Shown here one piece after another: positions 5,294-12,251 of a DNA stretch of 20,343 nucleotides. Source of the stretch: a virus. The stretch is taken from positions 1-20,343 of the IMG/VR virus record IMGVR_UViG_3300025896_000233; one strand, written 5' to 3'. The notes under the pieces are model-generated. The model was not told where the DNA came from. It worked only from the letters and a program-made list of their open reading frames with translations, and made no database searches. The translations under genes and the position numbers were made by a program. How positions within the stretch are numbered: position 1 is the stretch's first letter; each line of letters starts with the position of its first letter.

Positions 5294-6510
5294 TGAAAGT
5301 ATTCCAGTTTCCTGATGCTTTTGCACCACTTTTTAATGACAAGAACTATTTCATTATTTCTGGTGGTAGAGCAGGCGCAAAATCTTATTCAGTAGCAGCT
5401 TACTTCCTTCTCAAACTATTTCAACCTGAATATTTTAGAGGTGTCATTTGTCGTTATACAGCAACATCAGTCAAGAAGACAATTCTTCAAGACTTTCTCG
5501 ATATAATGAATGATTTTGGTCTTTCTCAATATGCAACTGTTATAGGAAGTGACACTATTCAATGCAACTTTAATGGAAATAAGATTATTTCACATTCTAT
5601 GAAGCTTACAGATAACTCACAACAAGCAAAAGGTAAAGGACTTTCAGGTATAACACACCTCTTGATAGATGAAGCTACAGAAATAAGTACAGAACGAGAA
5701 TACATTAAATTAATTGACTCTATTAGAGCGACAAAAGGAGAACGCAAAATATTCGTAATGTTCAATCCAGAAGCAAAGTCACACTGGATTCATCAAAGAT
5801 GGTTTATCAATGGACGTCCCAACCCTAAATGGAATGAAGATCATGAATTCGTTCATGTTATATATAAAGATAATCCATTCCTCGATAAAAGAAAGGTTAG
5901 AGAATACGATCAAATCAAAGAAAGAGAACCTGAACGTTACAGTCGAGACATGTTAGGTGAATGGCAAGACTTTGTCGAAGGTAAAGTATATGACAATGTG
6001 TCATATGTCTATGAACCAGATCCAGAAAGCACAGTCATTTACGGTCTAGATTTCGGGTTTTCAAACGATCCAGCAGCGCTTGTCAAAATCAATATTAAGG
6101 GAAATCGTGCATGGATGAAAGAACTACTTTACCAGACTGGATATACAAATGATGATATTGTAGATGTACTGAACGAACTGGGAGTCACAAGATCTGACTT
6201 GATTGTAGCAGATTCAGCAGAACCAAAGTCAATAGAAGAGATAAAACGTAAAGGATTTAATGTAAAGGGTGCTATCAAGGGTCCAGATTCGATAAGATCT
6301 GGAATTCAACGGATGCGAGACATGGAACTCTTCGTAGATCCAACTTCAAAGAACTTGATTCATGAAATAGAGAACTATGCATGGAAACTAGGTACAAATA
6401 AACCAATTGATGCATTTAATCACCTTCTCGACTCTGCTAGATATGCAATAACAAGTGATAAACATAAAGTAGAGCAATTTAGGCTATCAGGAATTAGAAG
6501 AAGAGCTTAA
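5293..6510 (+). CDS. terL: Terminase large subunit (packaging ATPase and nuclease)
   Basis: 405 residues with the full two-domain terminase layout. The ATPase part has Walker A SGGRAGAKS (23-31), Walker B LLIDEATE (123-130, D126/E127) and a coupling motif FNPE (157-160). The RNase-H-like nuclease has D253 in GLDFGFS, D307 in IVADSAE and D380 in NHLLDSARYA, the three acidic metal ligands. It drives DNA into the prohead and cuts the concatemer. The length is normal and the gene is intact. It overlaps the small subunit gene by one base. The stop is followed by a small hairpin (6510-6524). Whether packaging is cos or pac cannot be told from this window. Confidence 0.97.
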   Translation: MKVFQFPDAFAPLFNDKNYFIISGGRAGAKSYSVAAYFLLKLFQPEYFRGVICRYTATSVKKTILQDFLDIMNDFGLSQYATVIGSDTIQCNFNGNKIISHSMKLTDNSQQAKGKGLSGITHLLIDEATEISTEREYIKLIDSIRATKGERKIFVMFNPEAKSHWIHQRWFINGRPNPKWNEDHEFVHVIYKDNPFLDKRKVREYDQIKEREPERYSRDMLGEWQDFVEGKVYDNVSYVYEPDPESTVIYGLDFGFSNDPAALVKINIKGNRAWMKELLYQTGYTNDDIVDVLNELGVTRSDLIVADSAEPKSIEEIKRKGFNVKGAIKGPDSIRSGIQRMRDMELFVDPTSKNLIHEIENYAWKLGTNKPIDAFNHLLDSARYAITSDKHKVEQFRLSGIRRRA

Positions 6511-6524
6511 TGACATTTTGTCAT
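6510..6524 (+). other. Short hairpin after terL
   Basis: ATGACA-TTT-TGTCAT is a perfect 6-bp stem with a 3-nt loop starting at the last base of the terL stop codon. There is no T-tract, so it may mark an RNA 3' end or a processing site rather than a full terminator. Confidence 0.4.
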
Positions 6525-6545
6525 ACATAAATTAAACAAACAAAC

Positions 6546-6998
6546 ATGAATCAATTTTATAATGCAATTGAAGTATTAAAACAAAGACTAGAAGCAAACA
6601 CAAATGTCAACACTGTAGTCTTTGGACAAATAGCAAAAGATGTATATAAGAAAAATGTATATCCACTTTGTCATATTAATGCAGTAGATGCGCAATTAGG
6701 AAGTAATGCTGCTTCACTTTTTACATTCGAAATTGCAGCGCTTGACCAACGAGACATATCGAAATCAATTGCAACCGATAAATTCGATGGAAATGACAAT
6801 ATAATAGATAACTTAAACATTACATTTACGATTCTTAATGACTTGATTAGCTACTTGCAACATCAAAACAATGATTTGGGAATAGAACTTGTCAGTGTTA
6901 ACAATGCAAACCCTATCTTGTTCAAAGAATATAACACCCTAGACGGTTGGATTTGTAACATTACAATTTCAGTACCTTCTAATCAAGATGCTTGTTAA
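6546..6998 (+). CDS. Tail terminator-like protein
   Basis: 150 residues. The start MNQFYNAIEVLKQRLEANTN, then VNTVVFGQI and later YNTLDGWICNITISVP, resembles a short protein of Bacteroidota siphophages that I take to be the tail terminator. Related proteins share an opening helix, a VNTVTFG strand and a closing GW strand ending in VP..C. A terminator ring would cap the tail tube and join it to the head. Its neighbour is an HK97 gp10-like gene, the usual partner in connector modules. Assignment is by remembered family resemblance and context, so the exact role is less sure than the virion function. Confidence 0.6.
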   Translation: MNQFYNAIEVLKQRLEANTNVNTVVFGQIAKDVYKKNVYPLCHINAVDAQLGSNAASLFTFEIAALDQRDISKSIATDKFDGNDNIIDNLNITFTILNDLISYLQHQNNDLGIELVSVNNANPILFKEYNTLDGWICNITISVPSNQDAC

Positions 6999-7012
6999 AA
7001 TAAACACCAGAC

Positions 7013-7423
7013 ATGAATCAATGGAAATCAATTAACGAACAACTTACTCTAATTGTTAACGAAATGAAATCACAAGCACCACATAAATCAGGTGCTCTTG
7101 CTAATTCAATAAGTTCTGAACTATTCAAGACAGATTCGGGATTTAAAGTATTCATAAGCATGCTACCCTATGGTGTATTTCAAGATGAAGGTGTAAATGG
7201 AACAGAAGTAAGTAGAGGATCTCGATTCTCATTCTCTGAAAAAAGACCCCCTTCTTATGCATTTCAAGGGAAGTTCTCTTATGCAATTGCTACTTCAATA
7301 TATAAGAAGGGATTCAAAGCACAACCATTCATAGATCCTGCAATGAGGAAACTCGATAATCTAGCAGATGGAATTACAGAAGAACTTTGGCAAAACTTTG
7401 AAGAGGGCATAAATGATATATAA
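7013..7423 (+). CDS. HK97 gp10-like head-tail/tail-joining protein
   Basis: 136 residues. The order SQAPHKSGALANSI, then VFISMLPYGVFQDEGVNG, and near the end FIDPAMRKL is the typical pattern of HK97 gp10-like proteins: an early SGxLxxSI, a YGxFxxEG turn, and a late AxPFIxPA. These proteins act at the head-tail interface or tail completion. It lies 14 nt after the tail terminator-like gene and overlaps the open frame of the tail assembly chaperone by 11 nt. The length fits the family. Confidence 0.8.
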   Translation: MNQWKSINEQLTLIVNEMKSQAPHKSGALANSISSELFKTDSGFKVFISMLPYGVFQDEGVNGTEVSRGSRFSFSEKRPPSYAFQGKFSYAIATSIYKKGFKAQPFIDPAMRKLDNLADGITEELWQNFEEGINDI

Positions 7424-7439
7424 AACAAACGAAACACCC

Positions 7440-8015
7440 ATGAAACTAATCCAAGATATCACAGTCGAACAATACATGAAAATCAAGCTAATCTCTGAAT
7501 CTTATGTCGAGGAACCAGATAAATTGTCATCAGAACTTGTTAAACTAATTCATGGAACACTAAATGTCAAGAAAAGCACTGCAGATGAAACACTAGAACA
7601 ACTTGGTCAACTTCTTCTTGCAAAACATGACTTTGTCAATCGATTCAAATTCGATGGTGTAGAATATGGATTCATTCCTTCTCTAGAAGATATGTCAGTT
7701 GGTGAATTTGTCGACATCGAAGAATATTCAAAAGGAGAAATTCAACTACATAAGCTTCTTGCAATCCTCTATCGTCCCATTACGAAGAAATACGGGAAGA
7801 TGTATGATATTGAACCTTACGAGTCTGCTTCAAAAACAAGCGACATCATGAAGAATGTTTCCTATAAGATTGGAGTTGGTGCACTGCTTTTTTTTTCTCT
7901 TTTAAAGGAACATTTGTTAAGAGATTTAGCTATTTATACGAAGAATCAAGAGATGAAAGTGAAGACTTTACAGAAGAAAGCGGTTTTGCAAGAGAATTCA
8001 GTTGGTATTCAATGA
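7440..8015 (+). CDS. Tail assembly chaperone, short form (lambda gpG-like)
   Basis: 191 residues from ATG 7440, or 200 from ATG 7413, which overlaps the previous stop. I prefer 7440 because MKLIQDITVEQYMKI looks like the family's start and follows an A-rich leader. The body (VDIEEYSKGEIQLHKLLAIL, then YRPITKKYGKMYDIEPYE) resembles tail assembly chaperones of Bacteroidota siphophages. A T9 run at 7888-7896 supplies the heptamer T TTT TTT in frame, where ribosomes can slip by -1 into a longer frame. After the run the 0-frame adds 40 residues. As in lambda gpG/gpGT, the short and long forms would together load the tape measure. Unusually, four or five genes separate it from the tape measure. Confidence 0.75.
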   Translation: MKLIQDITVEQYMKIKLISESYVEEPDKLSSELVKLIHGTLNVKKSTADETLEQLGQLLLAKHDFVNRFKFDGVEYGFIPSLEDMSVGEFVDIEEYSKGEIQLHKLLAILYRPITKKYGKMYDIEPYESASKTSDIMKNVSYKIGVGALLFFSLLKEHLLRDLAIYTKNQEMKVKTLQKKAVLQENSVGIQ

Positions 8016-8161
8016 TTTATGCAGCTGCAAATGAAGACTTTACAAAAATCGATACCGTTATAAAAAGTAATGTTTCATCTTTTCTATATTTCATTAACTT
8101 CTATAAAAGAAAACAACAACTTGAGTCAGCGAGAATCGAAAGATCTAGAAACAACCACTGA
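7895..8161 (+). CDS. Frameshift extension of the tail assembly chaperone (gpT-like part)
   Basis: This frame is open from 7868 to the TGA at 8159-8161. It has no ATG before about 8012 but clearly reads as protein: FVKRFSYLYEESRDESEDF, then FAREFSWYSMIYAAANEDF and a charged end. It is entered by a -1 slip at the T9 run, giving 88 more residues and a fusion of about 249 residues (from 7413) or 240 (from 7440). The WYSMIYA...DFTKID segment resembles the gpT-like half of other chaperones. Without the shift, the interval 8016-8190 would be an unexplained gap. A sequencing or mutational indel in the T run would give the same picture but would be less expected in this gene. Confidence 0.75.
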   Translation, partial: FSFKGTFVKRFSYLYEESRDESEDFTEESGFAREFSWYSMIYAAANEDFTKIDTVIKSNVSSFLYFINFYKRKQQLESARIERSRNNH

Positions 8162-8190
8162 TAAATAAGTTATTTAAAAAATAATTACAA

Positions 8191-9288
8191 ATGCAAGATA
8201 TAAGAGTAAGGAGCCCTTTTATTGTACGAAATACGTTAACAAACTTTCCATTTGATACCAGCACATTTGAAATTAGAGCGTGGACTGGTGGGTTGACTGC
8301 TGATTATCCAGTTAGCCCTACATACACTAAAACAAAACAGAAGATAAACTCTCTTCAAACGCAAGTTTACGTAAATGCTTCTAATCTTTTAAAAGAGGAT
8401 TTAGAAGCAAACCCAACTTTATACGTTGCTCCTGGGTCTACAGTTGCAGCACAAACATACTTTATTGGCGATAAAGAGTCTAAATTTTGTGAAATTAAAC
8501 AAACATGGACAAATGGAGCAACTGGAAGCACTGGAGCAACCCAAACAGATTCATTTTTCATTTTAGATGGATGGATAGATAGCACAGAGAGTCAAGGAGA
8601 CGTCGACGTCTTGTTATCGAGTGACTCTAACCATATATATAGACAGTTTGCAACTGGTGCTACTTCAAGAATTCACTTTAAAAAAGATAACTTATCTTCA
8701 ATATCAGTGACAGACTCTTATGGAACATCTACTATAAGCCTTACCGGTAGTTCTACTATATCTAATCAATATATTCAAAGTATAGTTACTCCTACAACAG
8801 AACCTTCTTCACTTATAACGTTTACGTATTCCTCACCTACTAGATCCTACTATGTACATGTAAATTGTACCGATAATTGCATTTACGATAACTGGAATGT
8901 AATTTTTAAAAATAAATTTGGTGTTCTTGAAACAATATCGTTTAATAAGAAGCATTCATCATCTATTTCAATAACAAATCAAGATTATAAAAGATCGCTA
9001 GTCGATTATAATGGAGATTTTGACAATACTTTACATATTTCTAAACAATTTAATGTTGTTGGGTTAGAGGAAGTAACTTTAAACACGGATTATCTTCCAG
9101 AATACATGAATCAGACTATAAAAGAACTTTTATTATCGGAACAGATATGGGCATATGTAAAAGGTATTCTTATTCCACTTACTCTATCAGACAAATCATG
9201 GACAAAGAAAACAAGACTAAACGATAAATTAATTCAATACACAATGAAGTTTAAGTATAGTCAAGAGTCAATAAATAATATAATTTAA
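8191..9288 (+). CDS. Tail/baseplate structural protein, unassigned
   Basis: 365 residues, rich in Ser, Thr, Ile and aromatic residues, so mostly beta. The C-terminal third (residues about 275-365; FNVVGLEEVTLNTDYLPEYM, then LLLSEQIWAYVKGILIPLTL and TLSDKSWTKKTRLNDKLIQY) is a conserved-looking module I associate with Bacteroidota phage tail proteins. It contains a low-complexity NGATGSTGATQT near 110. Its stop overlaps the next gene's start by one base (TAATG). It lies between the tail assembly chaperone and the tape measure, a tail region, which suggests a distal-tail or baseplate part. The exact role is unknown. Confidence 0.65.
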   Translation: MQDIRVRSPFIVRNTLTNFPFDTSTFEIRAWTGGLTADYPVSPTYTKTKQKINSLQTQVYVNASNLLKEDLEANPTLYVAPGSTVAAQTYFIGDKESKFCEIKQTWTNGATGSTGATQTDSFFILDGWIDSTESQGDVDVLLSSDSNHIYRQFATGATSRIHFKKDNLSSISVTDSYGTSTISLTGSSTISNQYIQSIVTPTTEPSSLITFTYSSPTRSYYVHVNCTDNCIYDNWNVIFKNKFGVLETISFNKKHSSSISITNQDYKRSLVDYNGDFDNTLHISKQFNVVGLEEVTLNTDYLPEYMNQTIKELLLSEQIWAYVKGILIPLTLSDKSWTKKTRLNDKLIQYTMKFKYSQESINNII

Positions 9289-11663
9289 TGAAAGTAACTA
9301 TATATATTGGTGAAGACAATAGAAAAGTAGATTTGTTTAACGATGAAAACATTACATTGACTGTAAAAAGCGGTGATGTTGAAAAGCTAAGTAGTGTGTT
9401 CACAGATTTTTCTAATACATTTACTATTCCAGCGACACCTAATAATAATGCTATCTTTGAACATTATTATGATTTCGATATTGATGGCACATTCAATGCA
9501 GCTACAAGAATTGTTAGCTTTATTGAACTAGACTCTTTTCAATTTAAGTCTGGAAAGATTCAATTAGAATCCGTGTCTCTAAAGAATTCAAAACCAATCA
9601 GTTATAAAATTACATTTTACGGTAGTCTTACTCAATTGACTGATTTATTTGGAAATGACTCTTTACAGGATTTAACGGGACTAACAGCGCTTGATTACAC
9701 TTATAATGAAACTAATTTTTATCGTACTTTAAACGATAGCACATTCTTAAACGGAGATGTCATATGTCCACTTATTCAATTTTCAAATAAAAATAATGTT
9801 AGAGATTGGAATTTCTTATCTGGTGATGTTTATGATGTTACGACTACAACTGCCGCCATAAAAGATTATGAGTTAAGACCAGCAATAAGACTAGAAAGCA
9901 TAATAGAACAAATAGAAGCTAAATATGGGTTAGAATTTTCTAGAGATTTCTTTGGAAGTGCTACTTTTAAGAATTTATTTATGACGTTAAATAATATAAC
10001 TGATGATTTCTATAATAACCCAATTGTGGGAGAACAGACCCGGGTACTAGACATTACTTCTAAGATAGGAACAGAAGTTCCTTGGGTTGGAACTAACGTC
10101 AGTACCTATTATTTCGATATAGATGAAGCTAATGATACTGTTAAACTTGCTATCGGAAATAATTACCACGGAAATAATTACCCTACGACAATATATTCTG
10201 TTTCACCTACAATAATACCAGAAGCTGGATATACAACAGTTCCATATAGAGTAGATATTTATATAAACAATATTCTTTATTACACAGGTTCTACTGTAAC
10301 CGGGTCATATACTGTTCCTGATAAGGGAATTACTAGTTTGTATGATTCTGTACAATTTAAAATAAGCTCAACTCAAAATCTTAGATATAAAACGACATTC
10401 ACATATACCATAAATAAACATGATGCTAAAGAAAATACTTGGTACCATATACAAGTCGTTCAACCAGAGATAAATTTCTTATCTCAAAGAACTATTGAAA
10501 TCAATAAACATATTCATTCCATTAAAATCATAGATTTTATAAGTGGGTTGATGAAAATGTTTAAACTTGTGATTAGACCATTTTCATCAACCTCTTTCTA
10601 CGTAGACACAATGAATAGATGGTATGGAAAAGGAAAAGTTATAGACCTTACTAAATATGTAGATATAAGCTCATTGGAAGTGAGCAGACCAACAGTCTAT
10701 AAAACACTTATATTCAAATATCAAAACAGTGAAAATATTCTAAACAAGAAGTTTAGAGAAGAATTAAATGACCCTACTAATAAAGAAATTGGATATGGAG
10801 ATTTAAAAGCTGAAATTAATTATATAGATAACAAAGAAGAACTTAAAATAGAACTTCCATTTGAGAATATGTTATTTGAAAGATTTGGTGCGCCTGGAAG
10901 CTCTTCATTTATTACAATAGGACAATGTATAACAAGCTCAGATGGAGGTATAACATTCTCACAAAATAAGTCGAAACCTATCATATTTTACAATAACGGG
11001 CTTGTACCTGAATATGTCAATCCAGTTTATTTTGAATTTGATGGTGCTGGTGCTACTTCACAGGAATACGTGTATTCAGCTAATGTTTCTAATAATATTT
11101 TACAAACTCAAGTTACTGACTCTTTAAATTTTAAGGCAGAATTCGATCCGTTTTTTACACCTAATATAGTTGAATCAACTTTATACGATAACTACTGGAG
11201 AGACTGGATAGAGACAATATACGATAGAAAACAAAGAAAAGTAGCATTAACTGCATGGTTGCCTCCGAGATTAATACGAGAACTTTCTTTAAATGATAGA
11301 ATAGTTATCAATGGAAATAGATGGAAGATTGACGATTATACTATTAACCTTGTTTCTGGTGAAGTCAAGTTCAACTTGTTGAAAGATATTTATGGATTTG
11401 GTGCTACACCACCTGAAATAGGAAAACCCGATTATTTATTTACAAAGGCAAAACAGTCAGCAGATGTATATTTGAATATTTCATCACCTTATTCAGTTTC
11501 TCTTATTAACACTGGAGATGGAACATCTTGGTTAACCTATACACTATATGATGATAGAATAACTTTTACCGTTGTACATAATACTGGGTCAACAAGAATT
11601 ATGAAAATACGGTTTACAATATTAGGTGTAGACACTGATATAACAATATTTCAAGCTAGCTAA
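9288..11663 (+). CDS. Large tail/baseplate protein with a C-terminal BACON-like domain
   Basis: 791 residues. The N-terminal 130 residues (KLSSVFTDFSNTFTIPATPN, NNAIFEHYYDFDIDG, then KSGKIQLESVSLKN) match a tail-associated protein I know from many Bacteroidota phages. The remaining middle is long and beta-rich. It includes an SWxx-type DYTINLVSGEVKFNLLKDI segment near 683-703, as in tail-hub or Dit-like assemblies. Residues about 716-791 look like a BACON-type immunoglobulin-like domain: W, then a turn, N-x-G-x-x-R, ending DITIFQAS. BACON domains occur in Bacteroidota enzymes and phage tail proteins and may bind glycans. The gene is intact and coupled to both neighbours by one-base overlaps. 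Adhesion to the cell surface is an inference. Confidence 0.7.
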   Translation: MKVTIYIGEDNRKVDLFNDENITLTVKSGDVEKLSSVFTDFSNTFTIPATPNNNAIFEHYYDFDIDGTFNAATRIVSFIELDSFQFKSGKIQLESVSLKNSKPISYKITFYGSLTQLTDLFGNDSLQDLTGLTALDYTYNETNFYRTLNDSTFLNGDVICPLIQFSNKNNVRDWNFLSGDVYDVTTTTAAIKDYELRPAIRLESIIEQIEAKYGLEFSRDFFGSATFKNLFMTLNNITDDFYNNPIVGEQTRVLDITSKIGTEVPWVGTNVSTYYFDIDEANDTVKLAIGNNYHGNNYPTTIYSVSPTIIPEAGYTTVPYRVDIYINNILYYTGSTVTGSYTVPDKGITSLYDSVQFKISSTQNLRYKTTFTYTINKHDAKENTWYHIQVVQPEINFLSQRTIEINKHIHSIKIIDFISGLMKMFKLVIRPFSSTSFYVDTMNRWYGKGKVIDLTKYVDISSLEVSRPTVYKTLIFKYQNSENILNKKFREELNDPTNKEIGYGDLKAEINYIDNKEELKIELPFENMLFERFGAPGSSSFITIGQCITSSDGGITFSQNKSKPIIFYNNGLVPEYVNPVYFEFDGAGATSQEYVYSANVSNNILQTQVTDSLNFKAEFDPFFTPNIVESTLYDNYWRDWIETIYDRKQRKVALTAWLPPRLIRELSLNDRIVINGNRWKIDDYTINLVSGEVKFNLLKDIYGFGATPPEIGKPDYLFTKAKQSADVYLNISSPYSVSLINTGDGTSWLTYTLYDDRITFTVVHNTGSTRIMKIRFTILGVDTDITIFQAS

Positions 11664-11773
11664 TGGAAATAAGAAAATATTACAAAGGTAAAGTAAACGT
11701 TTCCAACTCGACAGTTGGAACAAATGCAGCTACTGTAAACAGTTTAAGTTCGAGATGTGTGGTTTTAAGATAG
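11663..11773 (+). CDS. Short ORF, probably the first part of a frameshifted gene
   Basis: Thirty-six codons starting at an ATG that overlaps the previous stop (TAATG), the same coupling as at the neighbouring genes, which makes this the likely true start. It reads MEIRKYYKGKVNVSNSTVG and then NAATVNSLSSRCVVLR before a TAG. The downstream frame is -1 relative to it and overlaps it by 19 nt. A single shift near 11755-11770 would join the two into one protein of about 150 residues. Either two coupled proteins or a broken or programmed frameshift is possible. Confidence 0.5.
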   Translation: MEIRKYYKGKVNVSNSTVGTNAATVNSLSSRCVVLR

Positions 11774-12120
11774 AAACATTATCGCCTTGTGATGTTTTAC
11801 AATTAGGATATACATATAAACACGAAGAATATATAAGTGGCGAATGGGTTGTCCAGGAAGAAGAAACCGCGAATCTAGAAAATATAATTTCTAGTAATAG
11901 AATATATGGAGGTATTAAATTAGCTGGAAACATGATTATTGCTGATTATTGTGTGTCACAACCACATATTATGAAATTGGGACCAGATACAATAAGAATA
12001 TGGCATAAACTAGGAACTTCTAATATAATAAGCGATACAAATCGAATAGAAAATATAAACAGTGAAACATTAGATATGAAAATATTTGATGGACAATATT
12101 TTAATTTAATGACATACTAA
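11755..12120 (+). CDS. Unknown protein, probably the continuation of the ORF at 11663
   Basis: 121 residues from ATG 11755, mostly beta in character (KHEEYISGEWVVQEEE, then NRIYGGIKLAGNMI and IRIWHKLGTSN). No family is recognised. The nominal start lies inside the previous ORF and has no A-rich leader, unlike its neighbours. The open frame extends upstream to 11692 without an ATG, but the extra residues do not look coding. The slip region reads GGTTTTAAG, which is not a classical X XXY YYZ heptamer. I therefore favour translational re-initiation at the stop, or a true indel, over programmed slippage. It sits between the large tail protein and the tape measure, so a tail role is likely. Confidence 0.65.
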   Translation: MCGFKIETLSPCDVLQLGYTYKHEEYISGEWVVQEEETANLENIISSNRIYGGIKLAGNMIIADYCVSQPHIMKLGPDTIRIWHKLGTSNIISDTNRIENINSETLDMKIFDGQYFNLMTY

Positions 12121-12122
12121 TA

Positions 12123-12251
12123 ATGCAAGAAATTTACCAAATACTGCTTCTTGTCAAGAATTCAGACTCTGAGCTTGTCAAGATAGCAAAAGGGAAGTAT
12201 AAGATTCCTACTAATAGAATAAAAAGACTAATTAAAAAATGGCAGATGTAA
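12123..12251 (+). CDS. Possible 42-residue basic protein before the tape measure
   Basis: A 42-codon ORF starting two nt after the preceding stop and ending 13 nt inside the tape measure gene. It reads MQEIYQILLLVKNSDSELVK and then a basic end with KRLIKKWQM. Its tight spacing and balanced composition make it a plausible small protein, perhaps a tail-assembly accessory factor. No family is recognised, and it could be spurious. Confidence 0.45.
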   Translation: MQEIYQILLLVKNSDSELVKIAKGKYKIPTNRIKRLIKKWQM

